From the NCBI GenBank assembly GCA_051653605.1, contig JBOFWL010000139.1, positions 1 through 64,000 on the forward strand: a stretch of 64,000 nucleotides of DNA, read 5' to 3'. The notes beneath the pieces were generated by a model. It was not told the DNA's origin. It saw only the letters and a list, made by a program, of their open reading frames with translations, and searched no databases. This DNA comes from JBOFWL01 sp051653605 (GTDB taxonomy: Bacteria; Spirochaetota; Brevinematia; Brevinematales; Brevinemataceae). Shown here in pieces: positions 36,935 to 46,552 of this stretch (within the stretch, counting starts at the first letter, position 1; each line of letters begins with the position of its first letter). A program made the position numbers and the translations under genes.

Positions 36935-38926
36935 TTATTTTGTTGTTTTTTCGATTTTTTTCTGTAGGCGTTGAATTTCATCTCGAAATAGAGCTGCTTC
37001 AACAAATAAAAGTCGTTCCGAGTAGTCGAGCATTCTTTCTTCTAGTCGTATCATTTTTTGTTGGTCGCTATCGTTCGATTTAACAACTTCTTTTATCTCT
37101 TTTCGGATTGCTTTTTTAGTATCATTAGGATCTATCTTACGTTCTAGAATTTCTTTTATTTCTTTTCGTATAGTTTTGGGCGTAATACCATGTTGCTTAT
37201 TGTGTTCAATCTGGAGTTTACGCCGCCGCGAGGTTTCTCTCATAGCTTCTTTCATGGCAGAACTTACAACATCGGCGTACATAAATACCATCCCATCATC
37301 ATTACGGGCACTACGCCCGATGATTTGAATAAGAGAGCGAGTAGAGCGGAGGAACCCAATTTTATCGGCATCGAGAATACATACGAGGGAGACCTCGGGG
37401 AGATCGATACCCTCTCTAAGAAGGTTTATTCCTACAATAACATCAAAAATGCCTTGACGAAGTTCTCGAAGAATTTCAGTGCGTCGAATTGTATCTACAT
37501 CACTATGAATATATGCCACTTTTAGCCCAGCTTCGATGAGGTGTTCGGTGAGATTTTCGGCCATTTTTTTTGTGAGAGTTGTAACAATAACGCGTTCATT
37601 TTTGGTAACTCTTAAGCGAGATTCCGCAATGACGTCGGCAATTTGCCCTTCACTGGGGCGAACTTCTACAATAGGGTCTAGCAATCCTGTTGGGCGAATA
37701 ATTTGCTCGATAACAGCCTCACTTCTTTCGATTTCAAAATCGGCTGGGGTAGCGGAGACAAATAAGATTCTATCACTAATATTGAAAAATTCTTCACTTT
37801 TGAGAGGGCGATGATCCAATGCCGAGGGCAACCGAAAGCCAAATTCTACTAAGGTGCGTTTTCGGTTATGATCGCCTGTATACATGGCCCCCAGCTGAGG
37901 GATAGCAATGTGGCTTTCATCAAAAATAGTAAGATAATTATCGGGGAAGTAGTCGAGTAGGGTGAAAGGACGCTCTCCAGGCTTGCGGAATGTGAGGTGT
38001 CGGGAGTAATTTTCCATGCCATTGCAGTATCCAGCGGTACTCATCATATCTAAATCAAATCGAACGCGGCTTTCTAAGCGCTCGGCCTCCTCTGTTTTCC
38101 CTGCCGCACGCAATTCTTGAAGGCGTTCAATAAGCTCGATTTCGATATTTTCGAGGGCTAATTCAATCTTATTATCGGTAGTCATAAATAGTTTTGCAGG
38201 ATAAATGACAATTCTATCCATTTCTTCAAGTATCGTACCAGTTGTGAACTGCATATTCTTAATAGAAGTGACTTTATCATTTATAATTTCAACACGGATC
38301 ATATCTTTAGAGTAGGCGGCATGAATATCGATACAAGAGTCGTGGTAGCGAAAAGAAGCTCGCTCTAATGTGAAATCGCGTTCTTCATAAAGAATCCGAA
38401 TAAGATGTTGGGATACTTTGCGAACATCAATATCCATCCCAACGGTTAGGAGCAAGACAAGGTCTTTATAGTCGGTAGGAGCTCCAAGACCATAAATGCA
38501 TGATACAGAAGAAATTACAATCACATCCTCTCGCTGCATGAGAGATGCTACGGTGGATACCCGCATTCTATCCAATTCATCATTAACGCGGGATTCTTTT
38601 TCTATATAGAGATTGCGTTGAGGAACATAGGCTTCGGGCTGATAATAATTAAAGTAAGAAACAAAATATTCGACAGCGTTTTCAGGAAAAAACTCTTTAA
38701 ATTCGCGGAAGAGTTGAGCGGCTAAAGTCTTGTTGGGGCATAAAATAAGAGCAGGAACTTGCAGGTTTTGAATAACTCCTGCCATTGTGTAAGTTTTACC
38801 ACTTCCGGTTACACCTAATAAGGTTTGACTACGCATGCCGCGTAAATAGTTATTTGTGAGGTCTTCAATGGCTTTGGGCTGATCACCGGAGGGGGAAAAG
38901 GGCGCATGAAGGGTTAGTTTATTCAT
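36935..38926 (-). CDS. uvrB: excinuclease ABC subunit B
   Basis: 663 residues, full length. Walker A GVTGSGKT at 38-45, the beta-hairpin YFVSYFNYYQPEAYVP that clamps damaged DNA, helicase motifs DESH (TIFDESHIAIPQ) and QIIGRSARN, and a C-terminal UVR motif region (KMIRLEERMLDYSERLLFVEAA) for UvrC contact. It loads on damage with UvrA and positions UvrC for nucleotide excision repair. Confidence 0.97.
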   Translation of the reverse strand: MNKLTLHAPFSPSGDQPKAIEDLTNNYLRGMRSQTLLGVTGSGKTYTMAGVIQNLQVPALILCPNKTLAAQLFREFKEFFPENAVEYFVSYFNYYQPEAYVPQRNLYIEKESRVNDELDRMRVSTVASLMQREDVIVISSVSCIYGLGAPTDYKDLVLLLTVGMDIDVRKVSQHLIRILYEERDFTLERASFRYHDSCIDIHAAYSKDMIRVEIINDKVTSIKNMQFTTGTILEEMDRIVIYPAKLFMTTDNKIELALENIEIELIERLQELRAAGKTEEAERLESRVRFDLDMMSTAGYCNGMENYSRHLTFRKPGERPFTLLDYFPDNYLTIFDESHIAIPQLGAMYTGDHNRKRTLVEFGFRLPSALDHRPLKSEEFFNISDRILFVSATPADFEIERSEAVIEQIIRPTGLLDPIVEVRPSEGQIADVIAESRLRVTKNERVIVTTLTKKMAENLTEHLIEAGLKVAYIHSDVDTIRRTEILRELRQGIFDVIVGINLLREGIDLPEVSLVCILDADKIGFLRSTRSLIQIIGRSARNDDGMVFMYADVVSSAMKEAMRETSRRRKLQIEHNKQHGITPKTIRKEIKEILERKIDPNDTKKAIRKEIKEVVKSNDSDQQKMIRLEERMLDYSERLLFVEAALFRDEIQRLQKKIEKTTK

Positions 38927-39069
38927 AAAATGGTATCTCTTTAATAGGTATTTAGTTTTCTAAAACTAATTATACACCTTATCAATAATTCTTTTCAAGG
39001 GCTATCTTAAGATTTCTCTTTTTTATTCCGATAAAAGACTAAACAATGGGATTGAATTTAGAGGTTACC

Positions 39070-40902
39070 ATGGCTGAAAGTTTTTCTAGCAAAAAAAAAC
39101 AAGGTATAATGAGAAGTTTAAAGGTTCGTCTATTTATAGTGGTGCTGGGAGTATCTGTTCTTATTACACTCATTGTATCATCACAGGGTAGAACTTTAAG
39201 AAGTACATTGAGAAGTCAGGCTCAGTTGTCTTATATCTATAAGACAAGAGGGCTTATTCAAGAAATCTATATTGGTTCTAGAGATAAAGTGACATCTCAG
39301 AAGGATGCCCTTAATCGCGCTAAATCGGTGATCGATAATAGCCCTTTTCTTGATTTTACTTTTAGCAATATCGACTCAAACAATCCTATAAAAGTAGAAA
39401 TGCGTGCGTTACAGAAATTAATTCAACAAGCAGTGCTCGCTGAGAGTGATCCGGTTCGTCTTGAGCAAATCTTCCATCAATCAATGCAGTACCCCTCTTC
39501 TGAAGTCTATTATACTCTTGAAAATAAAGGGCAGAAAGATACTTCTAATCTTATTCGTAATATTTTTATTGTTGGGGGAGTTATCTTCTCTGCAATGTTG
39601 GTTCTTTTTGTGGTGCTTCAAATTTTAGCTAGAGGAATTGGGATGATCGCAGGGGCTGCCAGAAAAATATCAGCAGATGCAGATTCTGGAGTTATGGATG
39701 TATCAAAACGAGTTCATCTTACCCTCAATGATGAGACAAGAGATATTACCGATGGATTAAACCACTTTTTTGAAGTGCTAGAGTTTAAAGTAGCAGAGAT
39801 TCGCTTGCAAATTGATCGTGCTTACTACCAAGCCAAGCGTATGTCTGGGGAATCAGAAGGTTCATCTCTTGAGATCCAAGTAATTAATAGCTCTGTTGAT
39901 CGAATGAATCGTCAAATTCGATCTCAAATTTCTAGCGTGACAGAAGCTGTTGCGGCTCTAGAACAAATGGAGCGTACGCTAGATGTTATTTTTGGCAATA
40001 TTAGTCGACAATCATCAGCGATGACTCAATCAGCGGCTACTCTAGAAGAAATGGGGCGGCAGATTGAAGGAATTGCAAATATTTCTAATAATACCTCAGA
40101 TTTGGCGAAAAATCTTACTCATGCGGCGAATAAAGGCAGCTTAGCTGTTGAATCGTCAGTTCTTTCTATCAGAGATGTTGCCGAATATTCGGGTCAGATT
40201 ATCAAGCTTCTGAAATTAATCACAGATATTGCAAAGCAAACAAATCTTCTTGCTATGAATGCTTCTATAGAAGCTGCGCACGCTGGAGAGGCAGGTCGAG
40301 GATTTGCCATTGTTGCAGAGGAAATTCGACGCCTTTCTGAAACAACTAATAAGAATGCTAAGGAAATCAGAACTGTTGTTGATACAATGGTGGAAAAAAT
40401 TGAAAATTCAGTTGCACAAGCGCAGACAGCGGGTGAAGATTTAGGTCAAATCACACAGTTTGCAGGAGATGTAGAAGATAGAGTTGCTCAGCTAAACCAG
40501 ATGCTTCAAGAGCAAAATGTTGCTACACAAGAAACTATCCAAACCATTGAAAGCTTAGTGACGCTTTCTCAAGAAATTAAGCTTTCTATGGAAGAACAGC
40601 AATATGCTCTCAACGAATATGGCTCCACAATGAGTGATCTCTCTGAAAATTTCAACGATACAGAAAGCACGCTTAACTCTCATACTTCTTCGGTAGACAA
40701 TCTTCTTCAAATTATGATAGGTACGAGGCGTAGAATTGCGATTAACCAAGATTGTATGGATTCTGCAATGAAGGTATTAGATGAATTTATACTTACGCCA
40801 GAGCTTCGTCATGGGGCTGCAGAGATTTCAGAAGAACAAGATAGACGATTTAAAGAAGAAGTTACGATAGACTTAAAGCAACGGTTCTCACTTCAAGAGT
40901 AA
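39070..40902 (+). CDS. methyl-accepting chemotaxis protein
   Basis: 610 residues from ATG 39070 (GAGGT before). Membrane helices at about 15-37 and 165-190 enclose a short periplasmic sensor of about 125 residues; a HAMP-like stretch follows. The signalling hairpin reads ITDIAKQTNLLAMNASIEAA then HAGEAGRGFAIVAEEIRRLSE, the conserved tip that binds CheW/CheA. It senses an unknown ligand and controls flagellar rotation. It is the only chemotaxis gene in the window. Confidence 0.93.
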   Translation: MAESFSSKKKQGIMRSLKVRLFIVVLGVSVLITLIVSSQGRTLRSTLRSQAQLSYIYKTRGLIQEIYIGSRDKVTSQKDALNRAKSVIDNSPFLDFTFSNIDSNNPIKVEMRALQKLIQQAVLAESDPVRLEQIFHQSMQYPSSEVYYTLENKGQKDTSNLIRNIFIVGGVIFSAMLVLFVVLQILARGIGMIAGAARKISADADSGVMDVSKRVHLTLNDETRDITDGLNHFFEVLEFKVAEIRLQIDRAYYQAKRMSGESEGSSLEIQVINSSVDRMNRQIRSQISSVTEAVAALEQMERTLDVIFGNISRQSSAMTQSAATLEEMGRQIEGIANISNNTSDLAKNLTHAANKGSLAVESSVLSIRDVAEYSGQIIKLLKLITDIAKQTNLLAMNASIEAAHAGEAGRGFAIVAEEIRRLSETTNKNAKEIRTVVDTMVEKIENSVAQAQTAGEDLGQITQFAGDVEDRVAQLNQMLQEQNVATQETIQTIESLVTLSQEIKLSMEEQQYALNEYGSTMSDLSENFNDTESTLNSHTSSVDNLLQIMIGTRRRIAINQDCMDSAMKVLDEFILTPELRHGAAEISEEQDRRFKEEVTIDLKQRFSLQE

Positions 40903-40906
40903 TTCT

Positions 40907-41800
40907 TTAGAAATTACGATCCTTGAAAACTCCGTCATTATATCCCTGAATACGGGTATCTGTCTCGGCTAGGATCAGCCGACGTCGAGCAATGGCTGCA
41001 TAATAGGGGTTAATTTCACTCCCTATGAAGCGTCGATTTAGTTTTTTTGCGGTTACGAGGCTTGTTCCAGAGCCTGAAAAAGGGTCTAAAATAGTGTCGC
41101 CCTCATTACTCGATGCAAGGATGAGCTTTGCCAGTAGTTTTTCAGGTTTTTGCGTAGGATGGGGTGTGTTTTCTGGCATACTCCAGTAAGGTACCGTAAG
41201 ATCCGTCCAAAGATTAGACGCGGATGTTAATCTATATTTTTCCCCATTTTCTTCTTTCCAATCTTTTGCTTCGCCTTTTGCATTCGTATAAGGTGCAATT
41301 ACTTTTTTCTTTATTTTTACGGCATCAGCATTGAAGGTATATTTTTTCCCAAGGGAAGCAAACCAAATATCTTCGCTGGTGTTTTTCCAATTATTCAAAG
41401 AACCACGTCCTTTTTCTCGTTCCCAAGTGATGCGATTGTGAATGTTAAAGTATTGTGATATAACATGATAAATGGCAGCAGAATTTTTCCAATCGCAACA
41501 AATATAGATGGAGGCAGTTTCTTTTAATGCAGGGAGAATTGTGAGTAGCCACTCCTCGGTGTAGCGAATATGTTCATCTTCGCTTTGTTTTTTGAAAGAA
41601 AATCCTTGAAAATTTTTATTCATATTATAGGGTGGGTCGGCAATTAGTAGATCGATAGAATTTGGAGTAAGAGAAAGATCCTGCCAACCGTGAGCATAAA
41701 GAGAACCAGATAAATCATGGTAGGATAGTTGTTGTTCAAAGTGGAGAATATCTTCTTGCAGCGGTTCGATTGTTTTATTACGTGGAGATTTTTGATTCAT
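40907..41800 (-). CDS. site-specific DNA methyltransferase (beta-class, N6-adenine or N4-cytosine)
   Basis: 297 residues. The catalytic motif DPPYNMNKNF lies near residues 55-64, and the AdoMet motif LDPFSGSGTSLVTAKKLNRRFIG is C-terminal, giving the beta-class order. A target-recognition region lies between. No restriction endonuclease is next to it, so it is an orphan candidate for regulation or mismatch/replication marking. DPPY favours N6-adenine methylation, but N4-cytosine enzymes (SPPY) cannot be ruled out fully. The target is not readable. Confidence 0.88.
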   Translation of the reverse strand: MNQKSPRNKTIEPLQEDILHFEQQLSYHDLSGSLYAHGWQDLSLTPNSIDLLIADPPYNMNKNFQGFSFKKQSEDEHIRYTEEWLLTILPALKETASIYICCDWKNSAAIYHVISQYFNIHNRITWEREKGRGSLNNWKNTSEDIWFASLGKKYTFNADAVKIKKKVIAPYTNAKGEAKDWKEENGEKYRLTSASNLWTDLTVPYWSMPENTPHPTQKPEKLLAKLILASSNEGDTILDPFSGSGTSLVTAKKLNRRFIGSEINPYYAAIARRRLILAETDTRIQGYNDGVFKDRNF

Positions 41801-41838
41801 AAGAAATTATACAGAAAATATATTTTTTTGTCAAAAAG

Positions 41839-41864
41839 AAACCCCTCCGTTGCAGGAGGGGTTT
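41839..41864 (-). terminator. terminator of the DAK2-DegV gene
   Basis: AAACCCCTCC pairs with GGAGGGGTTT around a 6-base loop; T-rich sequence follows on the minus strand. Confidence 0.85.
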
Positions 41865-41876
41865 GAATTTATTATT

Positions 41877-43724
41877 CTAGATGGCATTTCGACCGGGTTT
41901 ATCCCAGAGAATCCCTAGTCCGATAGCGTTCATTCCTACGTTAGGAATCATTGCTGGAGTTGCATAGTTGACACTCCAAGGCTCGATTTCGAGTAAGTAA
42001 GAAATACGTCGGATGTAAGAATCGAGAATCTCTTTAGCTTTGGGGTCATCGATGATAAGGTGAGAACAGACAAAACCTAGAGGCTTACGACCTTCTTCAA
42101 GATGTTTTTTAATTATTTTAAGTGATTTTTTGACAGAACGCTCAAAACTAAAAGTTGCACCAACAACTTTAGCTTTACGACCTACTAAGGTGATGAGAGG
42201 GCTTAATTTAAATAGTTTTAAAATATGTCCTGCATAAGGTCCAAGTCGACCACTACGGATCATATGATCAATACCTTGAAAGTTAACATAAGCTTCTGTA
42301 TTGTTAGCATACTCTTTGGCACACTCAATAATCTCATCTTGAGATAGACCTGCTTTGATATCTTGAGCTATTTTGTGAGCAATTACACCAGCGGATCCAG
42401 ATAAACCACCACTGTCTATAACGTCAATACGGAAATCGGCATGAGCCAGTTTAGCCAAACGAAGAGCTTGTACTGCACTATTGTAGGTACCACTTACTCC
42501 AGAACTGGTTGTAAGCACGATAGCAGAATCATAGTAGTGAGAGACATAATTATAAACGTCAGCAAAAGACTTTGGAGATGGTTGAGAAGATTTTCCTTCA
42601 GCCCCTTCGGAGTTAATTCGGTTGTTAGCAGTTTCAAGGGTGATAGTTCTACCATCAAGGTAGGTGCCTTCAGGAAATTCTATTGTGAGAGGCACAATAT
42701 GCACTTGCTCTTGTTCAGCAAAATCGAAGCCTAAAGCAACGCCTGTATCTACGATAAGAGCAATTTTATTTGCCCGATGATGTGTTACATTGTATTGTTG
42801 ACGCATATCTTCCACTTTTTGGAATGAAAAACGACCATGTTTGCGTAATTCATTCATTACTTCAGCGGGGCTATTCGTGTGGAAGTGAACACGTAATTTT
42901 GTTTCACCGCCAGCAACAACGATAGAATCACTTTGTTTTTCAAGTACTTTAAGAACTTCTTCTTTATTAATGCTTGTGCCGATAAGGCAAGCTTCGGTGC
43001 AGAAACGGTTATGAAGAGATTCTTCGGTTAATGTTTCTGCTTCAGCGATAGGCATATCAATATCCATAGATAAAAGATGTTCCATATCGTGATCTTCTCT
43101 TGTAAATGCACGACGATTCAAAGCTTCTTTCATCCCTTGAATGAAAATAACAAAGCCTTTAGCTCCAGCATCGACAACCTTCGCGAGACGCATTGCCTCG
43201 AGCTGACGAGCTGTTTTTTCCAAAGCTTCTTGAGCCTTAACCTCAGCTTTCATGAAGAGGTCTTCGAAGTCTGAAGTGTGGGTAGAGTTGTGGGTGATAT
43301 TGTCTGCCCATTCGCGAATAACAGTGAGAATGGTTCCTTCTTGTGGATGAGGAACAGCATCGTACACGTACTTAGAAGCTTTACCAACAATATCTGCAAA
43401 GTGAGAAATTGTTAGTGTAGAATTTTCTTTCATTTCTTTTCCAAGAACATATAAGAACTGTGCAAAGATAACGCCACTATTGCCTCTAGCTCCGTCTAAT
43501 GCTGCATTTCCAATACTTTCGGCAACTTCTTTAATAGAACCTTCTTCTGTAGAGTTGTAGATAACTGAAGATGCTGTTGCGGCCATGTTTGAGCCTGTGT
43601 CGGCATCGGGGACAGGGAAAACATTGATCTTATTTATTTCTTCTTGATGCTCAATGAGTTTTTTTCCGCCTGATAAAACAGACCAATAGAACTCTTTAGC
43701 AGTTAAAGATGTTAAAGTGGACAC
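41877..43724 (-). CDS. DAK2-DegV fusion (FakA-FakB-type fatty acid kinase)
   Basis: 615 residues starting at GTG 43724, chosen because AGGAGG lies 6 bases upstream; the open frame runs to 43799 without a ribosome site. The N-terminal DAK2 kinase domain (about 1-195) has INKINVFPVPDADTGSNM, the Mg-ATP site, and LDGARGNSGVIFAQ. A middle domain follows (about 230-320), then a DegV lipid-binding domain (about 330-610) with LIVDTGVALGFDF and TTSSGVSGTYNSAVQAL. In Gram-positives FakA and FakB are separate and make acyl-phosphate from exogenous fatty acids; here both are in one chain. Confidence 0.85.
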   Translation of the reverse strand: MSTLTSLTAKEFYWSVLSGGKKLIEHQEEINKINVFPVPDADTGSNMAATASSVIYNSTEEGSIKEVAESIGNAALDGARGNSGVIFAQFLYVLGKEMKENSTLTISHFADIVGKASKYVYDAVPHPQEGTILTVIREWADNITHNSTHTSDFEDLFMKAEVKAQEALEKTARQLEAMRLAKVVDAGAKGFVIFIQGMKEALNRRAFTREDHDMEHLLSMDIDMPIAEAETLTEESLHNRFCTEACLIGTSINKEEVLKVLEKQSDSIVVAGGETKLRVHFHTNSPAEVMNELRKHGRFSFQKVEDMRQQYNVTHHRANKIALIVDTGVALGFDFAEQEQVHIVPLTIEFPEGTYLDGRTITLETANNRINSEGAEGKSSQPSPKSFADVYNYVSHYYDSAIVLTTSSGVSGTYNSAVQALRLAKLAHADFRIDVIDSGGLSGSAGVIAHKIAQDIKAGLSQDEIIECAKEYANNTEAYVNFQGIDHMIRSGRLGPYAGHILKLFKLSPLITLVGRKAKVVGATFSFERSVKKSLKIIKKHLEEGRKPLGFVCSHLIIDDPKAKEILDSYIRRISYLLEIEPWSVNYATPAMIPNVGMNAIGLGILWDKPGRNAI

Positions 43725-43828
43725 TATAGTCCTCCTCAAAAGGTAGTAGGTGTTTCTCGGAATAAATCCAATATAACGTGAGTATACATTATTTTTCAAT
43801 AAAAATCAATAACCCTTATAAAAATAAA

Positions 43829-43851
43829 TAAGGGCTCCAACTGGAGCCCTT
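43829..43851 (-). terminator. terminator of the beta-propeller gene
   Basis: AGGGCTCC pairs with GGAGCCCT around a 4-base loop, extended by AA/TT, just after the minus-strand stop. Confidence 0.75.
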
Positions 43852-43861
43852 AGGTGCTTAT

Positions 43862-44809
43862 TTAGATTGGATTATGAAGTCGAATAATTTTATTCCCCGA
43901 AATTTCCGGTATATAAAGCCATTCATCTTCCGACATTCCAAAGTCGCCTAGAGCGGTACGCCCACCGGTTGACATGATTTGTCGTTTTGATGATTCCTCA
44001 AAAGCATAGAAATTTGCTTTTCCTTTACGCCCATTTGCGTAGTCACCAACAAGGATTTTTGGCCCTTTTACATAGATACCGCTAAGGTGTCCACCTCCGA
44101 TGGGGGAATCTGTTAGCGCTGGGGAAAGAGTTGCTGATGTCATATCTCGGTTTAATGTTGCTGTGTGAATAGAACCACTAGCAGCAGGATTTACCTTTTG
44201 AGATGTCACAAGGTAAAGTTTGCTATTGGTGTAGTAGAGGCTATCTACGCCGGCAACGGTTCCATCAAGCCCTGTAATAGGTGTTGCAGTGAGAGATGAA
44301 CCACTCAAACGAACTAGATAGATGCTGCCTTTAGCACTATCAGAAACAAAAGCAGTAGTGCTATTGATGATAGCAACATCATCTAGAAGACCTGCTCCAG
44401 GAACAGCAACTTCTGCAACAACGCGAGAATTTTGAGGATCTATTACTTTTAAATGAGGATTATCAGTAACAAGCATTAAACTGTCAGAGAAAAACCCTAT
44501 TCCTCGGGGATTTGATAACAAATCTTGAGAAATCTTTTTAGAACCTGCACCATTGGTGTCAGAAACTGTAATAAACCCTTTTCCTTTGCCCATGTTAGCA
44601 ACATAAAGCATTCCTTTTCGAACAGTGACACTTGCAGGTTGGGATAATCCTGCAACACGGATGTCAACCCCTTCCAATCCTGGTGCTTCTTTGGGCGCTT
44701 TTTCACTTGGTAAAAAAACGATTGATGTAGGACCTGAATTGATGTCAGGGCGTTTTTGTGCGAATGATGCAGTGGAAACTACCACGGTTAACAATAAAAA
44801 TAGATACAT
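43862..44809 (-). CDS. exported beta-propeller protein
   Basis: 315 residues from ATG 44809 (TAGGAG before). Signal peptide YLFLLLTVVVSTASFAQ. The mature chain shows repeated blades of the NHL/YncE or SMP-30-like type: MLYVANMGKGKGFITVSDTN, LLSNPRGIGFFSDSLMLVTD, AFVSDSAKGSIYLVRL, KLYLVTSQKVN and ILVGDYANGRKG. No catalytic residues are evident, so a binding or scaffold role in the periplasm is as likely as an enzyme. It lies 73 bases after a small secreted protein gene on the same strand. Confidence 0.7.
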   Translation of the reverse strand: MYLFLLLTVVVSTASFAQKRPDINSGPTSIVFLPSEKAPKEAPGLEGVDIRVAGLSQPASVTVRKGMLYVANMGKGKGFITVSDTNGAGSKKISQDLLSNPRGIGFFSDSLMLVTDNPHLKVIDPQNSRVVAEVAVPGAGLLDDVAIINSTTAFVSDSAKGSIYLVRLSGSSLTATPITGLDGTVAGVDSLYYTNSKLYLVTSQKVNPAASGSIHTATLNRDMTSATLSPALTDSPIGGGHLSGIYVKGPKILVGDYANGRKGKANFYAFEESSKRQIMSTGGRTALGDFGMSEDEWLYIPEISGNKIIRLHNPI

Positions 44810-44882
44810 AACTATACTCCTATCTATGGAAATAAAAATAAAACTCAAACTGAGATTAAATCCCAATTTGAGTTTATCCTTT

Positions 44883-45338
44883 TTACATGTGTTTATGTTT
44901 TTTAGTCTTTTTTGTAGATGTAGAATTGTTTCCAATTTCACGTGCTAGTTCTAGAGGTAGGGATGATAGAGTTTGAGCGTAATCCAAACCATAAACTCCA
45001 GCATTAAAACCGTCAGATGCTTTCATTTGGACAGGTGCTCTCACCATATCATTTTCTTGTGTTGCCTCTGATCGGCTTGCCACAAATGTATCACCGACAA
45101 TGGTAATAGCTAATTCATAAGGTAGGGCAGAAATTGCAGCAGCGTAGGCAGCTCCTGAACGAGTATTTTTGCCTTTCACCTGTTTTTTTGCTATAGAAGT
45201 GCCTGCCACAGACACTTCTTGCGTTGACTTAAGGGTATTTATATTGAAAAAAACCCCGAACGAACTTTCACTAGCAGTATTTTGCGCGAAAATATTGCTA
45301 GAAAGAGCCAATACGGCAACCATGATCATTGTTTTCAT
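44883..45338 (-). CDS. small secreted protein with an internal repeat
   Basis: 151 residues with signal peptide KTMIMVAVLALSSNIFAQ and AAGGAGAAAG before the ATG. Two similar segments are visible: YAAAISALPYELAITI (about 65-80) and YAQTLSSLPLELAREI (about 121-136). The tail is basic (KKTKKHKHM). No family is recognised. It is probably exported to the periplasm, and the neighbouring beta-propeller gene suggests, but does not show, a shared job. Confidence 0.65.
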   Translation of the reverse strand: MKTMIMVAVLALSSNIFAQNTASESSFGVFFNINTLKSTQEVSVAGTSIAKKQVKGKNTRSGAAYAAAISALPYELAITIVGDTFVASRSEATQENDMVRAPVQMKASDGFNAGVYGLDYAQTLSSLPLELAREIGNNSTSTKKTKKHKHM

Positions 45339-45452
45339 GACTTTCTCCTTGATTTAAGACTTATTGTCTTACTATGTACTTAATTATTGCAAACTAAGAT
45401 GGGTGAAATCAAGTTTTTTATCAAAAAAAAAGAAGAAAGTTGCCATTTTAAA

Positions 45453-46424
45453 TTATTTTTGCTCTTTAATCCATTGAACGGTGTCAGCAACAGTTTGTTC
45501 AAAAGGTACCACAGACCATCCTAATTCCTTAATTGCTTTTTCGTTTCGCAAATCTGCATTAGAATAAAGAATATCAAGAGATTCGTGAGTAAGAATAGGT
45601 TTAATCTTTAATGGGCCATAGAGAGGTTCTGCAATAAAGGCCGCAAGACGCACCAAAAATTTAGGCATTGCAATATACCAGTGAGAACGTTGCATCGCTT
45701 TGTCTACATAACTCTTTATCTGGCCAATGGATACAATATGCCCAGATAAGATATATCGCTCGCCAATTTTTCCCTTACTGTCCGCAAGAATAATACCTTT
45801 GACGATATCTCGAACATCAACAAAGTTGTAAACGCCGTTCATTCCTACAAACATCCAAGACATCATGGCGTTGATGAGCCAGCCCATTTGAGAAGGATGA
45901 TAATCGTGTCTACCAACAACTCCAGCTGGGTGAACAATAACACACTGTAAGCCCTTATTCTTAATAAGATCCAATAAGGATAGAGTGGCTAAAGCTTTTG
46001 TTTGTCCATACTTACCCAATGCTTTTTGTGGGTCGATAGTTGCTTCTTCTGTAATAGGTTGACCATGAGGAAGATCGGGTAGGGCATGAACAGAGCTAGT
46101 ATAAATCATTTTAATATTCTTTTCTATACAAAGCTCGGCGACATTTTTTGTGCCTTCGATGTTTACTAAGGCGAGATCTTTATCTAATTGAGGCAAAATA
46201 GAAATAATAGCTGCAAGGTGGAAAACTTTCTCAACACCTTCAAATGCTTTTCGGAGGCTTTCTTTATCGGTGATATCACCAATGATGCGCTCTACATTTA
46301 ACCCTTTTATAGGGAGATCCATAGAATTTGGTCGGATCAACACACGGACATTTTCGCCTTTTTCAATAAGAGAACGCACCAAATTATTTCCAATGTGCCC
46401 AGTTGCACCTGTTACTAAAACCAT
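45453..46424 (-). CDS. NAD(P)-dependent sugar epimerase/dehydratase-type SDR
   Basis: 323 residues from ATG 46424 (GAGG before). Extended SDR fold: GATGHIGNNL (GxxGxxG) at 6-15, an IIGDITD adenine-site Asp, a YTSSVHAL strand with the Ser, and the catalytic pair Y-x3-K in YGQTKALA. Family members epimerise or reduce nucleotide sugars or act as dihydroflavonol-type reductases. The substrate cannot be assigned. A helical patch near 255-275 may touch the membrane. Confidence 0.82.
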   Translation of the reverse strand: MVLVTGATGHIGNNLVRSLIEKGENVRVLIRPNSMDLPIKGLNVERIIGDITDKESLRKAFEGVEKVFHLAAIISILPQLDKDLALVNIEGTKNVAELCIEKNIKMIYTSSVHALPDLPHGQPITEEATIDPQKALGKYGQTKALATLSLLDLIKNKGLQCVIVHPAGVVGRHDYHPSQMGWLINAMMSWMFVGMNGVYNFVDVRDIVKGIILADSKGKIGERYILSGHIVSIGQIKSYVDKAMQRSHWYIAMPKFLVRLAAFIAEPLYGPLKIKPILTHESLDILYSNADLRNEKAIKELGWSVVPFEQTVADTVQWIKEQK

Positions 46425-46504
46425 AAATATGACCTCTTCATGTAATATTGATCCATTATACATATTACAAAATAAAAAATCAATTTTATTACCAATGATG
46501 AAAC

Positions 46505-46533
46505 TTGATATCTTATTAGAAACATTATATAAT
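46505..46533 (+). promoter_or_regulatory. promoter of the small outer-membrane protein gene
   Basis: TTGATA at 46505-46510, 17 bases, TATAAT at 46528-46533, giving a leader of only about 12 bases before the GTG start. Confidence 0.7.
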
Positions 46534-46552
46534 TACATATTGTGAGGTGGGT

